DNA from: Gammaproteobacteria bacterium
Lineage (GTDB): Bacteria; Pseudomonadota; Gammaproteobacteria; Pseudomonadales; Balneatricaceae
Length of the DNA stretch: 58,473 nucleotides
Direction of reading: 5' to 3'
Assembly (NCBI GenBank): GCA_030748435.1
Contig: JASMLZ010000053.1
Coordinates: 1-58,473 of the forward strand
This document shows, one piece after another, positions 35,095 through 44,656 of the stretch; the first letter of the stretch is position 1; each line of letters begins with the position of its first letter. The notes beneath the pieces are model-generated. The model worked only from the letters and a program-made list of their open reading frames with translations. It made no database searches and was not told the origin of the DNA. A program made the translations under genes and the position numbers.

Positions 35095-37686
35095 ATGAAA
35101 TCAGTATTAACCAAACTCAGCCTGTTGTTTGCCCGCGTGCCTAATGCTTTGCGGCCCTATCGCTGGGCCATCTTGCTTGGCGCTATATTGCTTAGTGTAT
35201 TTATGGCTATGGGCCTGAGCCGTTTTGCCATGGATGTAACCATGGATTCATGGTTTCAGGAAGATGATCCTGTATTGCAATCTCTGGATGAATTTCGCAG
35301 TCAGTTTGGTAGTGATGATGGCCTTTATATTGTTTACGAAGCCAAAGATGGCGATGTATTTTCTGATCAGTCTTTATACCTGATTGACCAGCTGACTGAA
35401 CGGCTGGAAAACTGGCAGGATCTGGACGCTGCTACCATTGCTGGTATGGGGTTGACCCAAGAGCAGGTTAACTTTCTGTCCCATATCAAACGCGTGCGGT
35501 CCCTGACCAATATTCGTATTCAGGTTAATACGGGGGATTCCCTTAGCTCGCCGCGTCTGGTTAAAAAACTCAGTATGAACGATGCCGAGCGTGATGCTTT
35601 AAAAGCCCAGGCAATGGCGCAAAATAATCTGCCCTTATTTCTGTTTTCCAAAGATTTCCGCTTTGGTGCTGTTATGGTTACCACGGATTTTGGGGCGATG
35701 CCTGTGGCCGAAGACTTGCAGGACAGTACGGATGATTTGTTGGCCGCAGACGAACTGGATAGCTTTGCCGATGACTTTACTGCTGAACTCGATCTGACAG
35801 CCAGTGTCACGGAAGTGCGTTTTCAGGATATGGATTCGGCTCTTTATGTGGGCTTTATGGAACCAGTGGCAGCCTTGTATAACACGCCGGAGATGGAGGC
35901 GCAGTTTAATTTTTACCCCATTGGTGGTGCCGCCATGGTTGATCTGGCCATGGATACGATGGTGATGGCCGGGGTGCTATCTTTGGGCACAGTGCTAGTC
36001 ATTATTGTCCTCTTGTGGCGCCTGTTCCACTCGGTTAGTGCCGTATTATGGCCTTTGGTAGCCATTGGCCTAAGCGCTCTGTATGTGGTGGGAGGCATGT
36101 CCTGGTTAGGAGTTGATGCCAGTAGCTTAATCAGTTTGACGGTGATGCTGGTGGTGGCCGTGGGGGTAGCAGATTGCGTGCATGTGATGAGTAGCTATCA
36201 GTACTTTTTGCGCAAGGGTTTGGGGCATCAGGAGGCCTTGACCGAGGCCTATGGTCAAACAGGTTTACCTATTCTGTTAACCACTATTACCACCATGGCT
36301 GGTATGGCTGCCTTGGCCGCTACGGGTATGACCCAGTTTGTGATCTTTGGTCTGTCTTCTGCCGCAGGCGTGTTGATGGCCTTTATTTATACGGTGATAT
36401 TGCTACCTGTATTGTTGGATCTATGGCACCCGCGTATCAAAATCAAACCGGGTGAAAGCCATGAGGAAGCTGCCCAGCGGCATTGGTTACAGCCTATACT
36501 GGATCGCACGCCAGCCTTTGTGCAGCGTCATCGCCATCTGGTCAATGGTATTTTTATTGCTACCTTTGCCTTGTGCTTGTATGGGGCAACGCAGGTAAAA
36601 ATTGATTCCAATTTTGCTGAACTGTACCGTGAAGGAACAACCTTGCGTACCGCCTATAAAGTGGTGGATAGCAATATGTCAGGTACCGGCGCGGTAGAAG
36701 TGATGGTGGATATGGGCACTTCTGATGCCCTGAATGATCCCCAAGTGCTAAACACTATGCTAGGCTTACAGGAGCATGTGGAGCAAACCTATAGTGAGTT
36801 TGTGGTGACCAGTAATTCTCTGGCCGATATAGTTAAAGAGACCCATGCTACCATGCAGGACGGTGGTGATAAGTATCGTGTTATTCCGGATTCTGATATT
36901 GCCGTGGCGCAGTTGCTCTATCTATTTAATAGTGCCAATCCGGAAGAGCGCCGAGCTTTGGTGAATGATGACTATTCGGCCAGTCATATCAACTTTACCT
37001 TATTAAATGCAGGTTCCAGTGATTACTCTGCGTTCTTTGCTGCTTTGCAGCAGGATATTGCTGCCGCCTTTGCGCCTTTGCAGAGTAAATACCCTGATAT
37101 GGATGTGCATGCAACAGGCACTCTGGCCATGATGATGCGCCTGATGGATGATCTGAGCCGTAGCCAATTTGAAAGTCTGACTCTGGCGGTGGTGATTATT
37201 TCTGCCTTGATGGTATTGACTCTGGGCTCTTTGCAAGCCGGTTTGCTGGCCATTATTCCTAATTTGATACCGGCCACCTTAACCTTTGGTTTGATGGGCT
37301 TGTTAAGCATTCCACTGGATGGTGATACCTTGATGATTGCGCCATTAATTATTGGTATTGCCGTGGATGATACGATTCACTTTATCACCCATTATCGCAT
37401 GGCGCTGGCCAAGTTTAATGATATGAAGCTGGCCTTGGTCAATACTATCAAGGAAGTGGGTCAGGCAGTGACCTTTACCAGTCTTATTCTAGGCTGTGGT
37501 TTCTTTATGTTAAGTTTTAGTGATTATCTGGGGTTGGCCAAGGTAGGTATGTTCGGTTCTCTGGCTATTTTTGTTGCCCTGTTGTGTGATCTGTTGTTTT
37601 TCCCAGCCTTGATTATGTTGTTTAAACCCCGTTTTGGTCAGCACAATGTCAAGGATAATTTGGATTTTAAAGGAGTTAGCAAATGA
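35095..37686 (+). CDS. MMPL/RND-superfamily transporter (lipid-exporter type)
   Basis: An 863-residue inner-membrane protein with the RND duplication. There is a membrane helix at about 25-46, a periplasmic domain to about 285, and a five-helix block at 287-445. The second half repeats this with a helix at about 482-500, a periplasmic domain to 690 and a block at 694-845. VAVGVADCVH (355-363) and IIGIAVDDTIHF (752-763) carry the acidic residues expected for proton coupling (Asp360, Asp758, Asp759). It is of the COG1033 type, which associates with lipid or hydrophobic cargo, rather than AcrB-like drug pumps. The ATG at 35095 follows AAGGAG. It overlaps the next gene by 4 nt (ATGA). Confidence 0.9.
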   Translation: MKSVLTKLSLLFARVPNALRPYRWAILLGAILLSVFMAMGLSRFAMDVTMDSWFQEDDPVLQSLDEFRSQFGSDDGLYIVYEAKDGDVFSDQSLYLIDQLTERLENWQDLDAATIAGMGLTQEQVNFLSHIKRVRSLTNIRIQVNTGDSLSSPRLVKKLSMNDAERDALKAQAMAQNNLPLFLFSKDFRFGAVMVTTDFGAMPVAEDLQDSTDDLLAADELDSFADDFTAELDLTASVTEVRFQDMDSALYVGFMEPVAALYNTPEMEAQFNFYPIGGAAMVDLAMDTMVMAGVLSLGTVLVIIVLLWRLFHSVSAVLWPLVAIGLSALYVVGGMSWLGVDASSLISLTVMLVVAVGVADCVHVMSSYQYFLRKGLGHQEALTEAYGQTGLPILLTTITTMAGMAALAATGMTQFVIFGLSSAAGVLMAFIYTVILLPVLLDLWHPRIKIKPGESHEEAAQRHWLQPILDRTPAFVQRHRHLVNGIFIATFALCLYGATQVKIDSNFAELYREGTTLRTAYKVVDSNMSGTGAVEVMVDMGTSDALNDPQVLNTMLGLQEHVEQTYSEFVVTSNSLADIVKETHATMQDGGDKYRVIPDSDIAVAQLLYLFNSANPEERRALVNDDYSASHINFTLLNAGSSDYSAFFAALQQDIAAAFAPLQSKYPDMDVHATGTLAMMMRLMDDLSRSQFESLTLAVVIISALMVLTLGSLQAGLLAIIPNLIPATLTFGLMGLLSIPLDGDTLMIAPLIIGIAVDDTIHFITHYRMALAKFNDMKLALVNTIKEVGQAVTFTSLILGCGFFMLSFSDYLGLAKVGMFGSLAIFVALLCDLLFFPALIMLFKPRFGQHNVKDNLDFKGVSK

Positions 37687-38573
37687 CTGGTCGATTATTT
37701 ATCAGCGTGATTTTTATGCTTGCTATGGTAACTGGATACACATCTGTACAAGCTGCCGATCTGAGTGCCAGGGATATTATTCAGAAGATGGATGATATGC
37801 GGCGGGCGTCCACCGAATCGGCTTTTAACCGCATGCAACTGATTACCTGCAAGTATGGTATTAAGAACGGTAAACTCAAGTGTGTGGAAAAGCCGCGCAT
37901 AAAGTTGCTGGAGTCAGCACAAATTAATATGGGTGCTGATAACAAGGATACCAAGTCCATTGCCATTGTTTTGCAACCAGCCAGTGAAAAGGGTATTGGT
38001 ATGCTGTCATGGAACTATGATGACAGTGCTAAAGACAACGAGACCTGGTTGTATCTGTCTGCTTTGGGCAAGGTTAAGCGTATTGCTGCCGGGTCTGATG
38101 AGGACAGTGAACCTACCAGCCTGTTTGGCTCAGAAATCACCACCGAGGATATGGAAACAGGCAAGCTTGATGACTATACTTATCGCCTTGTTGAGCAGGG
38201 CGAGTATAAAGGCCGCCCAGTGTATGTGATTGAATCGGTAGCCACGCCTGAACGGCAACGTAAAACCCGCTATAGCAAGTCACAAACCTGGGTGGACGCG
38301 GAGCGTTTTGTGGCTTTAAAAGTGCAGTTATATGATAAGCAAGGCAATTTAACCAAACGTATGCAGGTTAGTAAGTTGGATCAGATTGATGGTATTTGGG
38401 TGGCGCGCAGCTTGACCATGTTTAATTTGGTGGCCCAGCGTCTGACCAATATGAAATTGGATGCCATTACTTTTGGAGTGGATATTGATGAAGCGTTTTT
38501 ATCGCAGCGGGCCTTAACCGATACGGCTTTTCGTGAAGCTCACCTAAACAAGCTACGAGCACAGGCACAATAA
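37683..38573 (+). CDS. Periplasmic LolA-like (outer-membrane lipoprotein-sorting) protein
   Basis: A 296-residue exported protein with a signal peptide (about residues 1-24, QA-ADLS). The mature part matches the LolA-like family that accompanies RND/MMPL exporters: DIIQKMDDMRRA, then beta-rich segments with GIGMLSWNYDD, ETWLYLSALGKVKRIA, SLFGSEITTEDM, and RYSKSQTWVDAERFVALKVQLYDKQGNL. LolA folds are half-barrels that carry a lipidated or lipid cargo across the periplasm. The start overlaps the MMPL stop, and the outer-membrane barrel gene begins 3 nt after its stop, so the three act together. Confidence 0.87.
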   Translation: MTGRLFISVIFMLAMVTGYTSVQAADLSARDIIQKMDDMRRASTESAFNRMQLITCKYGIKNGKLKCVEKPRIKLLESAQINMGADNKDTKSIAIVLQPASEKGIGMLSWNYDDSAKDNETWLYLSALGKVKRIAAGSDEDSEPTSLFGSEITTEDMETGKLDDYTYRLVEQGEYKGRPVYVIESVATPERQRKTRYSKSQTWVDAERFVALKVQLYDKQGNLTKRMQVSKLDQIDGIWVARSLTMFNLVAQRLTNMKLDAITFGVDIDEAFLSQRALTDTAFREAHLNKLRAQAQ

Positions 38574-38576
38574 ATC

Positions 38577-39830
38577 ATGCTAATTAGACTATGCACACTA
38601 GTATGCTTTGCCGGGTTGGTATCTGCCATACCGGCACTGGCAGATGATCTGTTTCTGGATGATGATTTTGATGGTGAGTTTATTTTTGATGACAGTGAGT
38701 TTAGCAACCAGGATACGGATACCTTGTTACAAGAGTCTCCTTATCAGTGGTGGCTTAAGCAGGGTCTGGTGTATGACCCTAAATCTCTGAGCGAACCCAC
38801 TGATAGCTTTACTGATATGCATCTGCAGGCTGAAACAACCCTTGGTCTTACGGGCTTTGCCAAGGTAGATATCAAGGCCAGCCAGAATTGGAACACTGGT
38901 GAGTTCGATGCTGAAATATATAGTACAGCTATTCAAATTAGTACTGAGCAGGGCGCATTTAAACTGGGTCGCTATATTAACAGTTGGGGTGAAGTGGAAG
39001 GTGCAGGGGTGCTTGATATCATTAATCTGGCCCCGGCTCTGACCGATCCGGATCGTGACTTTAAGCCCCAGTGGTTGTTGGGCTATAGTCACTATATGGG
39101 GGCGCGCGAGCTGCATGTGCTGGCCAATGTGCAGCCAGATGTGGCACAAGTAACGGGCATGACTGCCAATGTCGAGGCTGCCAGTGAATGGGGAGTGGGC
39201 TATAAGGTCACAGGTAGTGGCTCTGACTGGGCCTTGTATGCTGGTCAGTTTATACAAAATGCGCCGACTCTTGGTGTGGCTAATGGGCTACCAGTGCTAA
39301 CTGCCTATCAGTATGATTTATTGGGTTTTAGTTATAATCGAGCCAGTGGTGATAATCTGCTGAAATGGGACATGGCCTGGAAACAGGGCTTGGGGCAGCA
39401 GGTTGGCAGTGGGCTGACCAAGGTGGAGCGCTTGGATATGGCGCTGGGAGCAGAAATAAATGCTGGTGATCGGCAATGGAACTTGAGCATAGCAAGTAAT
39501 TACCTGCCCAAGCATACAGCCAATTATCAAACGGTCATTATTGATCCACTGACGTTACAGCCTTCGTGGTTACCAACATCGCAGTGGTATACTAGCTACG
39601 GGCTAGGGGTTAGTGATAGCTTTGCTAATGATGAATTTAGCTGGAGTGTTAATCTGATAGGTGCCGTCAATGGCAGTATGACGGGGCTAATATCAGAGCT
39701 GACTTGGGACTATGCTGATAACCTGCAGTGGCGCTTTTTTCTGGCTGGTCTGGAGGCCAGTGCCGATACGGCTTATGCCTCAATGGACGGTTTACAGCGC
39801 ATAGGTGCTGAATTGGAATATCATTTCTAG
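38577..39830 (+). CDS. Predicted outer-membrane beta-barrel protein
   Basis: A 417-residue exported protein with a signal peptide (about residues 1-22, ALA-DD). A short very acidic segment (LFLDDDFDGEFIFDDSEFSNQD) follows, then alternating amphipathic strands ending in the C-terminal aromatic of outer-membrane barrels (ELEYHF). Tyr/Trp-rich girdles (WLLGYSHYMG, WRFFLAGLE) support this. It is the last gene of the MMPL/LolA-like operon. It resembles barrels of the DUF1302 kind seen beside RND exporters, but I would not assign it firmly. A role as outer-membrane port or acceptor is inferred. Confidence 0.78.
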   Translation: MLIRLCTLVCFAGLVSAIPALADDLFLDDDFDGEFIFDDSEFSNQDTDTLLQESPYQWWLKQGLVYDPKSLSEPTDSFTDMHLQAETTLGLTGFAKVDIKASQNWNTGEFDAEIYSTAIQISTEQGAFKLGRYINSWGEVEGAGVLDIINLAPALTDPDRDFKPQWLLGYSHYMGARELHVLANVQPDVAQVTGMTANVEAASEWGVGYKVTGSGSDWALYAGQFIQNAPTLGVANGLPVLTAYQYDLLGFSYNRASGDNLLKWDMAWKQGLGQQVGSGLTKVERLDMALGAEINAGDRQWNLSIASNYLPKHTANYQTVIIDPLTLQPSWLPTSQWYTSYGLGVSDSFANDEFSWSVNLIGAVNGSMTGLISELTWDYADNLQWRFFLAGLEASADTAYASMDGLQRIGAELEYHF

Positions 39831-39991
39831 GGACTTTGGTAAGGTGTTGTTGTCGTAGGCTTTGGGTTTAGCTGCCTAAAGTGCGCCTATTCGTTGCAGC
39901 CTGTGTGCCCTAAGGCTACAATAACCTCCTTTTTCGTCGGTCGCTTTTGGCCAATATTTTTCAGCCATTTATATGGGGCATGGGGTTCATT

Positions 39992-41293
39992 TTGAAACCG
40001 GTAAAAGTAGGTATTTGTGGAATGGGTACTGTCGGTGGCGGTACTTTCAATGTATTACAGCGCAACGGCAATGAAATTGCCCGTCGCACGGGGCGTGCGA
40101 TCATGGTTGAGCAGGTTGCCCAGCGGCGCCCCAATACTGACTGTGATATGGGATCCACGCAGATTACCGATGATATTTTTGCTGTTGCCACCAACCCGGA
40201 AATTGATGTGGTGGTAGAGTTGATTGGTGGCTATGAGCCAGCCAGAGAGCTGGTGCTGACAGCCATTCGCAACGGCAAACATGTTGTTACTGCCAATAAG
40301 GCTCTGATTGCTGTGCATGGCAATGAAATCTTTGCTGCTGCCCGTGACAATCATGTTGTGGTGGCTTATGAAGCTGCGGTGGCAGGTGGTATCCCCATTA
40401 TCAAGTCCTTACGAGAAGGGTTGGCGGCTAATCAGATTAATTGGTTGGCGGGCATTATCAATGGTACTGGCAATTTTATTCTCACCGAAATGCGTGACAA
40501 GGGGCGTGACTTTGCCGATGTATTGCAAGAGGCTCAGGCCCTGGGCTACGCAGAAGCCGATCCGACCTTTGATGTGGAAGGCATTGATGCTGCCCATAAA
40601 TTGACCATTTTGTCCTCTTTGGCATTTGGTATTCCATTGCAATTTGATGCCTGTTTTACCGAAGGGATCAGCCAGGTCTCTCAGGAAGATGTGGCCAATG
40701 CCGAGGCCCTTGGTTACCGTATTAAACACCTGGGCATTAGCCGTCGCACGGATGCGGGGGTAGAACTGCGGGTGCACCCAACCCTGATTCCCGAGAAACG
40801 TTTACTGGCCAATGTGCATGGTGTTATGAATGCTGTGCTGGTAGACGGTGATGCTGTTGGTCCCACCCTGTATTATGGTGCTGGTGCAGGAGCTGAACCA
40901 ACGGCTTCTGCTGTGGTAGCCGATATTATTGATGTGGTGCGTGATATAGGGCTGGAAAATAGCACCCGGGTGCCTTCTTTAGCCTTTGCTCAGAAGCACT
41001 TGTCAGATATGCCGGTATTATCTATGGATAAGGTAGAGACGGCCTATTATTTGCGTATGATGGCAAACGAAAAGCCGGGCGTGTTGGCTAAGGTCACCAA
41101 ACTATTGGGTGAACGGGGTATCAGTATTGAAGCGATTGAGCAGAAAGGCCACGCTGCTGATCAGGTGCCCGTTATCATACTTACTCGTCGGGTGGTGGAA
41201 GGACAAATGAACGATGCCATCACAGCCATTGAGGCTCTGGATGATATTAGTGGTCAGGTTACCCGCATCAGGGTTGAAAATTTAGATGGTTAA
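39992..41293 (+). CDS. hom: Homoserine dehydrogenase
   Basis: Reduces aspartate semialdehyde to homoserine, the branch to threonine and methionine. GICGMGTVGGGT is the Rossmann motif, NKALIA and ADPTFDVEGIDAAHKL are catalytic-region signatures, and an ACT domain (YYLRMMANEKPGVLAKVTKLL) ends the protein, suggesting feedback by threonine. I chose TTG at 39992 because it gives (M)KPVKVGICG, the family N-terminus, with GGGG six bases upstream. ATG at 39980 would add four residues. It has 433 residues. thrC follows 23 nt later. Confidence 0.95.
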   Translation: MKPVKVGICGMGTVGGGTFNVLQRNGNEIARRTGRAIMVEQVAQRRPNTDCDMGSTQITDDIFAVATNPEIDVVVELIGGYEPARELVLTAIRNGKHVVTANKALIAVHGNEIFAAARDNHVVVAYEAAVAGGIPIIKSLREGLAANQINWLAGIINGTGNFILTEMRDKGRDFADVLQEAQALGYAEADPTFDVEGIDAAHKLTILSSLAFGIPLQFDACFTEGISQVSQEDVANAEALGYRIKHLGISRRTDAGVELRVHPTLIPEKRLLANVHGVMNAVLVDGDAVGPTLYYGAGAGAEPTASAVVADIIDVVRDIGLENSTRVPSLAFAQKHLSDMPVLSMDKVETAYYLRMMANEKPGVLAKVTKLLGERGISIEAIEQKGHAADQVPVIILTRRVVEGQMNDAITAIEALDDISGQVTRIRVENLDG

Positions 41294-41316
41294 GCAGGAC
41301 TAAAGAGAGAATACCC

Positions 41317-42708
41317 ATGCGTTATATCAGTACCCGTGGTGAGGCACCCAGCTTGGGTTTTGCCGATGTTTTATTGACTGGTTTGGCCAGTGATGGTGGT
41401 CTATATGTGCCAGATAGTCTGCCTGTATTCAGTCAGGATGAGATGCTGGCCATGGCCAACATGTCCTATGCAGAATTGGCTCATAAGGTAATCTTGCCAT
41501 TTGTGGAAGAGGATATAAGCAGTGCTGAATTAAAGGTTATGGTTGATGAGACCTATGCCGGTTTTAGCCATCATGCCGTGGCACCTTTGGTGCAGTTGGA
41601 TCAGAATGAATGGGTGTTAGAACTGTTCCATGGTCCTACTTTGGCCTTTAAAGATTTTGCTTTGCAACTGCTTGGTCGTCTGATGGATCATGTGTTGGGC
41701 AAACGCAACAAGAAGCTAGTGATTATGGGCGCTACTTCGGGTGATACAGGTTCTGCAGCCATTGAAGGCTGTCGCCATAGCGAGCATGTGCAGTTGTTTA
41801 TTCTGCATCCCCATGAGCGGGTATCAGAAGTACAAAGACGCCAAATGACGACGCTAATGGGTGATAATATTCACAATATTGCCGTGACCGGTAATTTTGA
41901 TGATTGCCAGCAGATGGTGAAGCAGAGTTTTGCCGATCAAGCGTTTTTGCACGGTGGGCAATTGGGTGCTGTCAATTCCATTAACTGGGCTCGTATTATG
42001 GCCCAGATTGTGTACTATTTTTATGCTGGTGCAGCCTTGGGTGCGCCTTATCGTCAGGTATCTTTCAGTGTGCCAACAGGCAACTTTGGCGATATTTATG
42101 CTGGCTATATTGCCATGCAAATGGGCTTGCCTGTTAAGCAGTTGGTTGTGGCCACCAATGCCAATGATATTTTACACCGCTGCATCAGTGCCAATCACTA
42201 TGTTAAGCACAACCTGATCAAGACACTGTCACCCAGTATGGATATTATGGTGTCGAGTAACTTTGAGCGCCTGCTGTTTGATCTTTACGACCGCAACGGT
42301 GCCGAGCTGGCCGAACTGGTAGCGGATCTTAATGTCGGCAAGGCAGATCGTTTGGCCACTGAGCGTTGGCATAAAGCCCGGGAGATTTTTGCCAGTCATA
42401 AGGTCGATGATGAGCTTACCTGTGAGGTGATTAAGCAGGTAGCAGAACAACATAATTACTTGCTGGATCCTCACAGTGCTATTGGTGTGGAAGCCGGCCG
42501 CGCCTGCAATCAGCACCCTGAGGTGCCCATGATTACTTTGGCTACGGCACACCCAGTCAAATTCCCTGATGCGGTGCTTAGGGCTGGGCAGAATGCCCCA
42601 CAATTACCAAGGCATCTAAGTGATCTGTTAGAGCGCCCTGAACAGTACGATGTATTGCCCAACGATCTGGCGGCGGTACAAGAGTTTATTGCTGAGCATA
42701 GCCGATAA
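41317..42708 (+). CDS. thrC: Threonine synthase
   Basis: PLP enzyme converting O-phosphohomoserine to threonine. MRYISTRGEAPSLGF is the usual start. The PLP Lys112 lies in LAFKDFALQLLG, with GATSGDTGSAAIEG and PTGNFGDIYAGY following. It has 463 residues, the long (fungal/gammaproteobacterial) type of threonine synthase. It forms an operon with hom; thrB is not next to it, so a separate homoserine kinase must be elsewhere. Confidence 0.97.
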   Translation: MRYISTRGEAPSLGFADVLLTGLASDGGLYVPDSLPVFSQDEMLAMANMSYAELAHKVILPFVEEDISSAELKVMVDETYAGFSHHAVAPLVQLDQNEWVLELFHGPTLAFKDFALQLLGRLMDHVLGKRNKKLVIMGATSGDTGSAAIEGCRHSEHVQLFILHPHERVSEVQRRQMTTLMGDNIHNIAVTGNFDDCQQMVKQSFADQAFLHGGQLGAVNSINWARIMAQIVYYFYAGAALGAPYRQVSFSVPTGNFGDIYAGYIAMQMGLPVKQLVVATNANDILHRCISANHYVKHNLIKTLSPSMDIMVSSNFERLLFDLYDRNGAELAELVADLNVGKADRLATERWHKAREIFASHKVDDELTCEVIKQVAEQHNYLLDPHSAIGVEAGRACNQHPEVPMITLATAHPVKFPDAVLRAGQNAPQLPRHLSDLLERPEQYDVLPNDLAAVQEFIAEHSR

Positions 42709-42805
42709 GTAAGTCAGGGCTACAGTGAGTTTGCTTAGTCTAATGACTGTATGGAAAACGTTTAATATTTATGAATTTATCATCTACTATTAATCCGATA
42801 AGCTT

Positions 42806-42823
42806 GCCACTGCGGAATTTAGG
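42806..42823. repeat. Possible solo MITE end upstream of recJ
   Basis: The 18 bp ending in GGAATTTAGG match 15 of 18 positions of the right terminal repeat of the MITE at 17240-17257. No matching left end is visible in the 115-bp thrC-recJ gap. The end abuts the recJ ATG. It may be a remnant of a second insertion, or coincidence. Confidence 0.4.
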
Positions 42824-44548
42824 ATGATGCAAATTAAACAGCGACAGGGCCAACCCAGCCCGGCCCTGAGTGCTGCTGTTAACCCTCTGTTGGCGCGTAT
42901 TTACGCCCAGCGTGGGGTAGACGACCCGCAGCAGCTCGAATATGGGCTGCAACACTTGACGCCCTATCACTCTCTGGCCGGTATTGATACGGCTGTCACC
43001 ATCCTGGCCCAGGCCATCGCCCAGCAACAACATATAGTGATTGTGGGTGACTTTGATTGTGATGGTGCTACCAGTACCAGCCTGGCTTATTTGGCCTTGG
43101 CTGCCATGGGTGCGCACAAGGTCAGTTATTTGGTACCCAATCGCTTTACCTATGGGTATGGTTTGAGTGCGCCTTTGGTTGATGCTGCTATGGAGATGGC
43201 GCCCGAGGTGATTGTTACCGTTGACAATGGTATTGCCAGCCATGAAGGGGTAGAGCGTGCCCACGCCCTGGGTTTGCAGGTGATCGTTACCGACCACCAT
43301 CTAGCAGGCGACACCTTGCCCAAGGCTGATGCCATCGTTAATCCTAATCAACCGGATTGTGAATTTCCCCATAAATCCACCGCTGGGGTAGGGGTTATCT
43401 TCTATGTGATGAGTGCCTTACGCCGTTACTTGCAGCAGCAAGGGTGGTTTGACAAGGCGGGTATTGCTGCGCCCAATATGGCCCAGTTTTTAGATCTTGT
43501 TGCCTTGGGAACGGTTGCTGATCTGGTGCCGTTGGAGCACAACAACCGTATTTTGGTAGCCCAGGGGGTGGCACGTATTCGCCGTGGTTTGGCAAGGCCG
43601 GGTATTATTGCTCTGGTACAGCAGGCTGGCCGCCAGCTGGAACGCTTGCAGGCTACCGATATGGGCTTCGTTCTGGCACCCCGCCTCAATGCGGCGGGAC
43701 GCTTGGATGATATGTCGGTGGGTATAGAGTGCCTGCTGACCAATGATGCCGAGCGGGCCCAGCAGCTAGCCCAGCAGTTGGATCAACTGAATCAGCAGCG
43801 TCGTACTATCGAAGGCGATATGCAGGAGCAGGCGGCGACTATTGTGAGCCAGCTACAAGAGGCAGAGGATGCTGAACTGCCACCTTGTGTATGCCTGTTC
43901 CAGCCTGAATGGCATGAAGGTGTGGTAGGCATTGTTGCCTCCCGTATTAAGGAGCGTTGGCATCGTCCGAGCCTGGTATTTGCTCAGGGTGAGGGCGGTT
44001 TGCTCAAAGGCTCGGCTAGAAGTATCCCAGGTTTTCATATGCGTGATGCCCTGGCCAATGTGGATGCGAGAAATCCAGGGTTGATAGAGCGCTTTGGTGG
44101 ACATGCTATGGCTGCAGGCCTTAGTTTGGCAGCAGATCGTCTTGGTGTATTTGAGCAAGCCTTAAATGACTATGCGAAGGTGCATTTGGATCCTGCTTTA
44201 TTGGCGCGCAGTTGGTGTACAGATGGTACCCTGCCAGCGTCTGACCTGCAGCTACAACAGGCGCAGATGTTGGCTAACTCAGGTCCTTGGGGGCAGGGTT
44301 TTGAAGAACCCTGTTTTCACGGCGACTTTGATCTTGTACAGCAGCGTATTGTTGGTCAGAAGCATTTAAAACTGGTGTTGGCAGAAATTCCTACGGGCAA
44401 TTTACTTGATGCTATCTGTTTTAATATCGACTTAAACGTTTGGCCGGGTAACTATACTAGGGCGCGACTGGTGTATCGACTGGATGTGAATGAATTCCGT
44501 GGTCGCCAGAGCTTGCAACTAATAGTGGACGCCATTGAACCCTTGTAG
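42824..44548 (+). CDS. recJ: RecJ, single-stranded-DNA-specific 5'-3' exonuclease
   Basis: DHH-family nuclease used in mismatch repair, base excision and RecF recombination. Motifs: VGDFDCDGATSTS (motif I), TVDNGIASHEG (motif II), VTDHHLAGDTLP (DHH motif III), NPNQPDCEFP, and the DHHA1 region with ARSIPGFHMRDAL and RFGGHAMAAGLSL. It has 574 residues. It starts at tandem ATGs at 42824/42827 with no normal Shine-Dalgarno: the GG before the ATG belongs to a MITE-like sequence. The hom-thrC-recJ order is conserved in Gammaproteobacteria. Confidence 0.97.
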   Translation: MMQIKQRQGQPSPALSAAVNPLLARIYAQRGVDDPQQLEYGLQHLTPYHSLAGIDTAVTILAQAIAQQQHIVIVGDFDCDGATSTSLAYLALAAMGAHKVSYLVPNRFTYGYGLSAPLVDAAMEMAPEVIVTVDNGIASHEGVERAHALGLQVIVTDHHLAGDTLPKADAIVNPNQPDCEFPHKSTAGVGVIFYVMSALRRYLQQQGWFDKAGIAAPNMAQFLDLVALGTVADLVPLEHNNRILVAQGVARIRRGLARPGIIALVQQAGRQLERLQATDMGFVLAPRLNAAGRLDDMSVGIECLLTNDAERAQQLAQQLDQLNQQRRTIEGDMQEQAATIVSQLQEAEDAELPPCVCLFQPEWHEGVVGIVASRIKERWHRPSLVFAQGEGGLLKGSARSIPGFHMRDALANVDARNPGLIERFGGHAMAAGLSLAADRLGVFEQALNDYAKVHLDPALLARSWCTDGTLPASDLQLQQAQMLANSGPWGQGFEEPCFHGDFDLVQQRIVGQKHLKLVLAEIPTGNLLDAICFNIDLNVWPGNYTRARLVYRLDVNEFRGRQSLQLIVDAIEPL

Positions 44549-44549
44549 A

Positions 44550-44623
44550 TCGGGTTTTAACCCGACAATGTCGGACTAATACCCAAAGCATTCGCTACGC
44601 TCACGGGGCACGCTGAGTCCGAC
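44550..44623. repeat. Nested inverted repeats after recJ
   Basis: TCGGGTT-TT-AACCCGA (44550-44565) is a near-continuous palindrome directly after recJ. GTCGGACT (44570-44577) and AGTCCGAC (44616-44623) form an 8-bp inverted repeat around a 38-nt spacer. The second resembles the GTCGGA-type palindromic repeats scattered in many Gammaproteobacteria. It lies between convergent recJ and the DUF1289 gene and may serve as a 3' end for either. Confidence 0.5.
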
Positions 44624-44656
44624 CTGCCACAATATCACCTTGCCGGTTTGGGCCTG

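Noticed and set aside
35095-37686. Multidrug efflux RND pump of the AcrB type
   Set aside because: Length and layout (863 residues, COG1033-like halves, LolA-like partner, no membrane-fusion protein) fit a lipid-type MMPL exporter instead.
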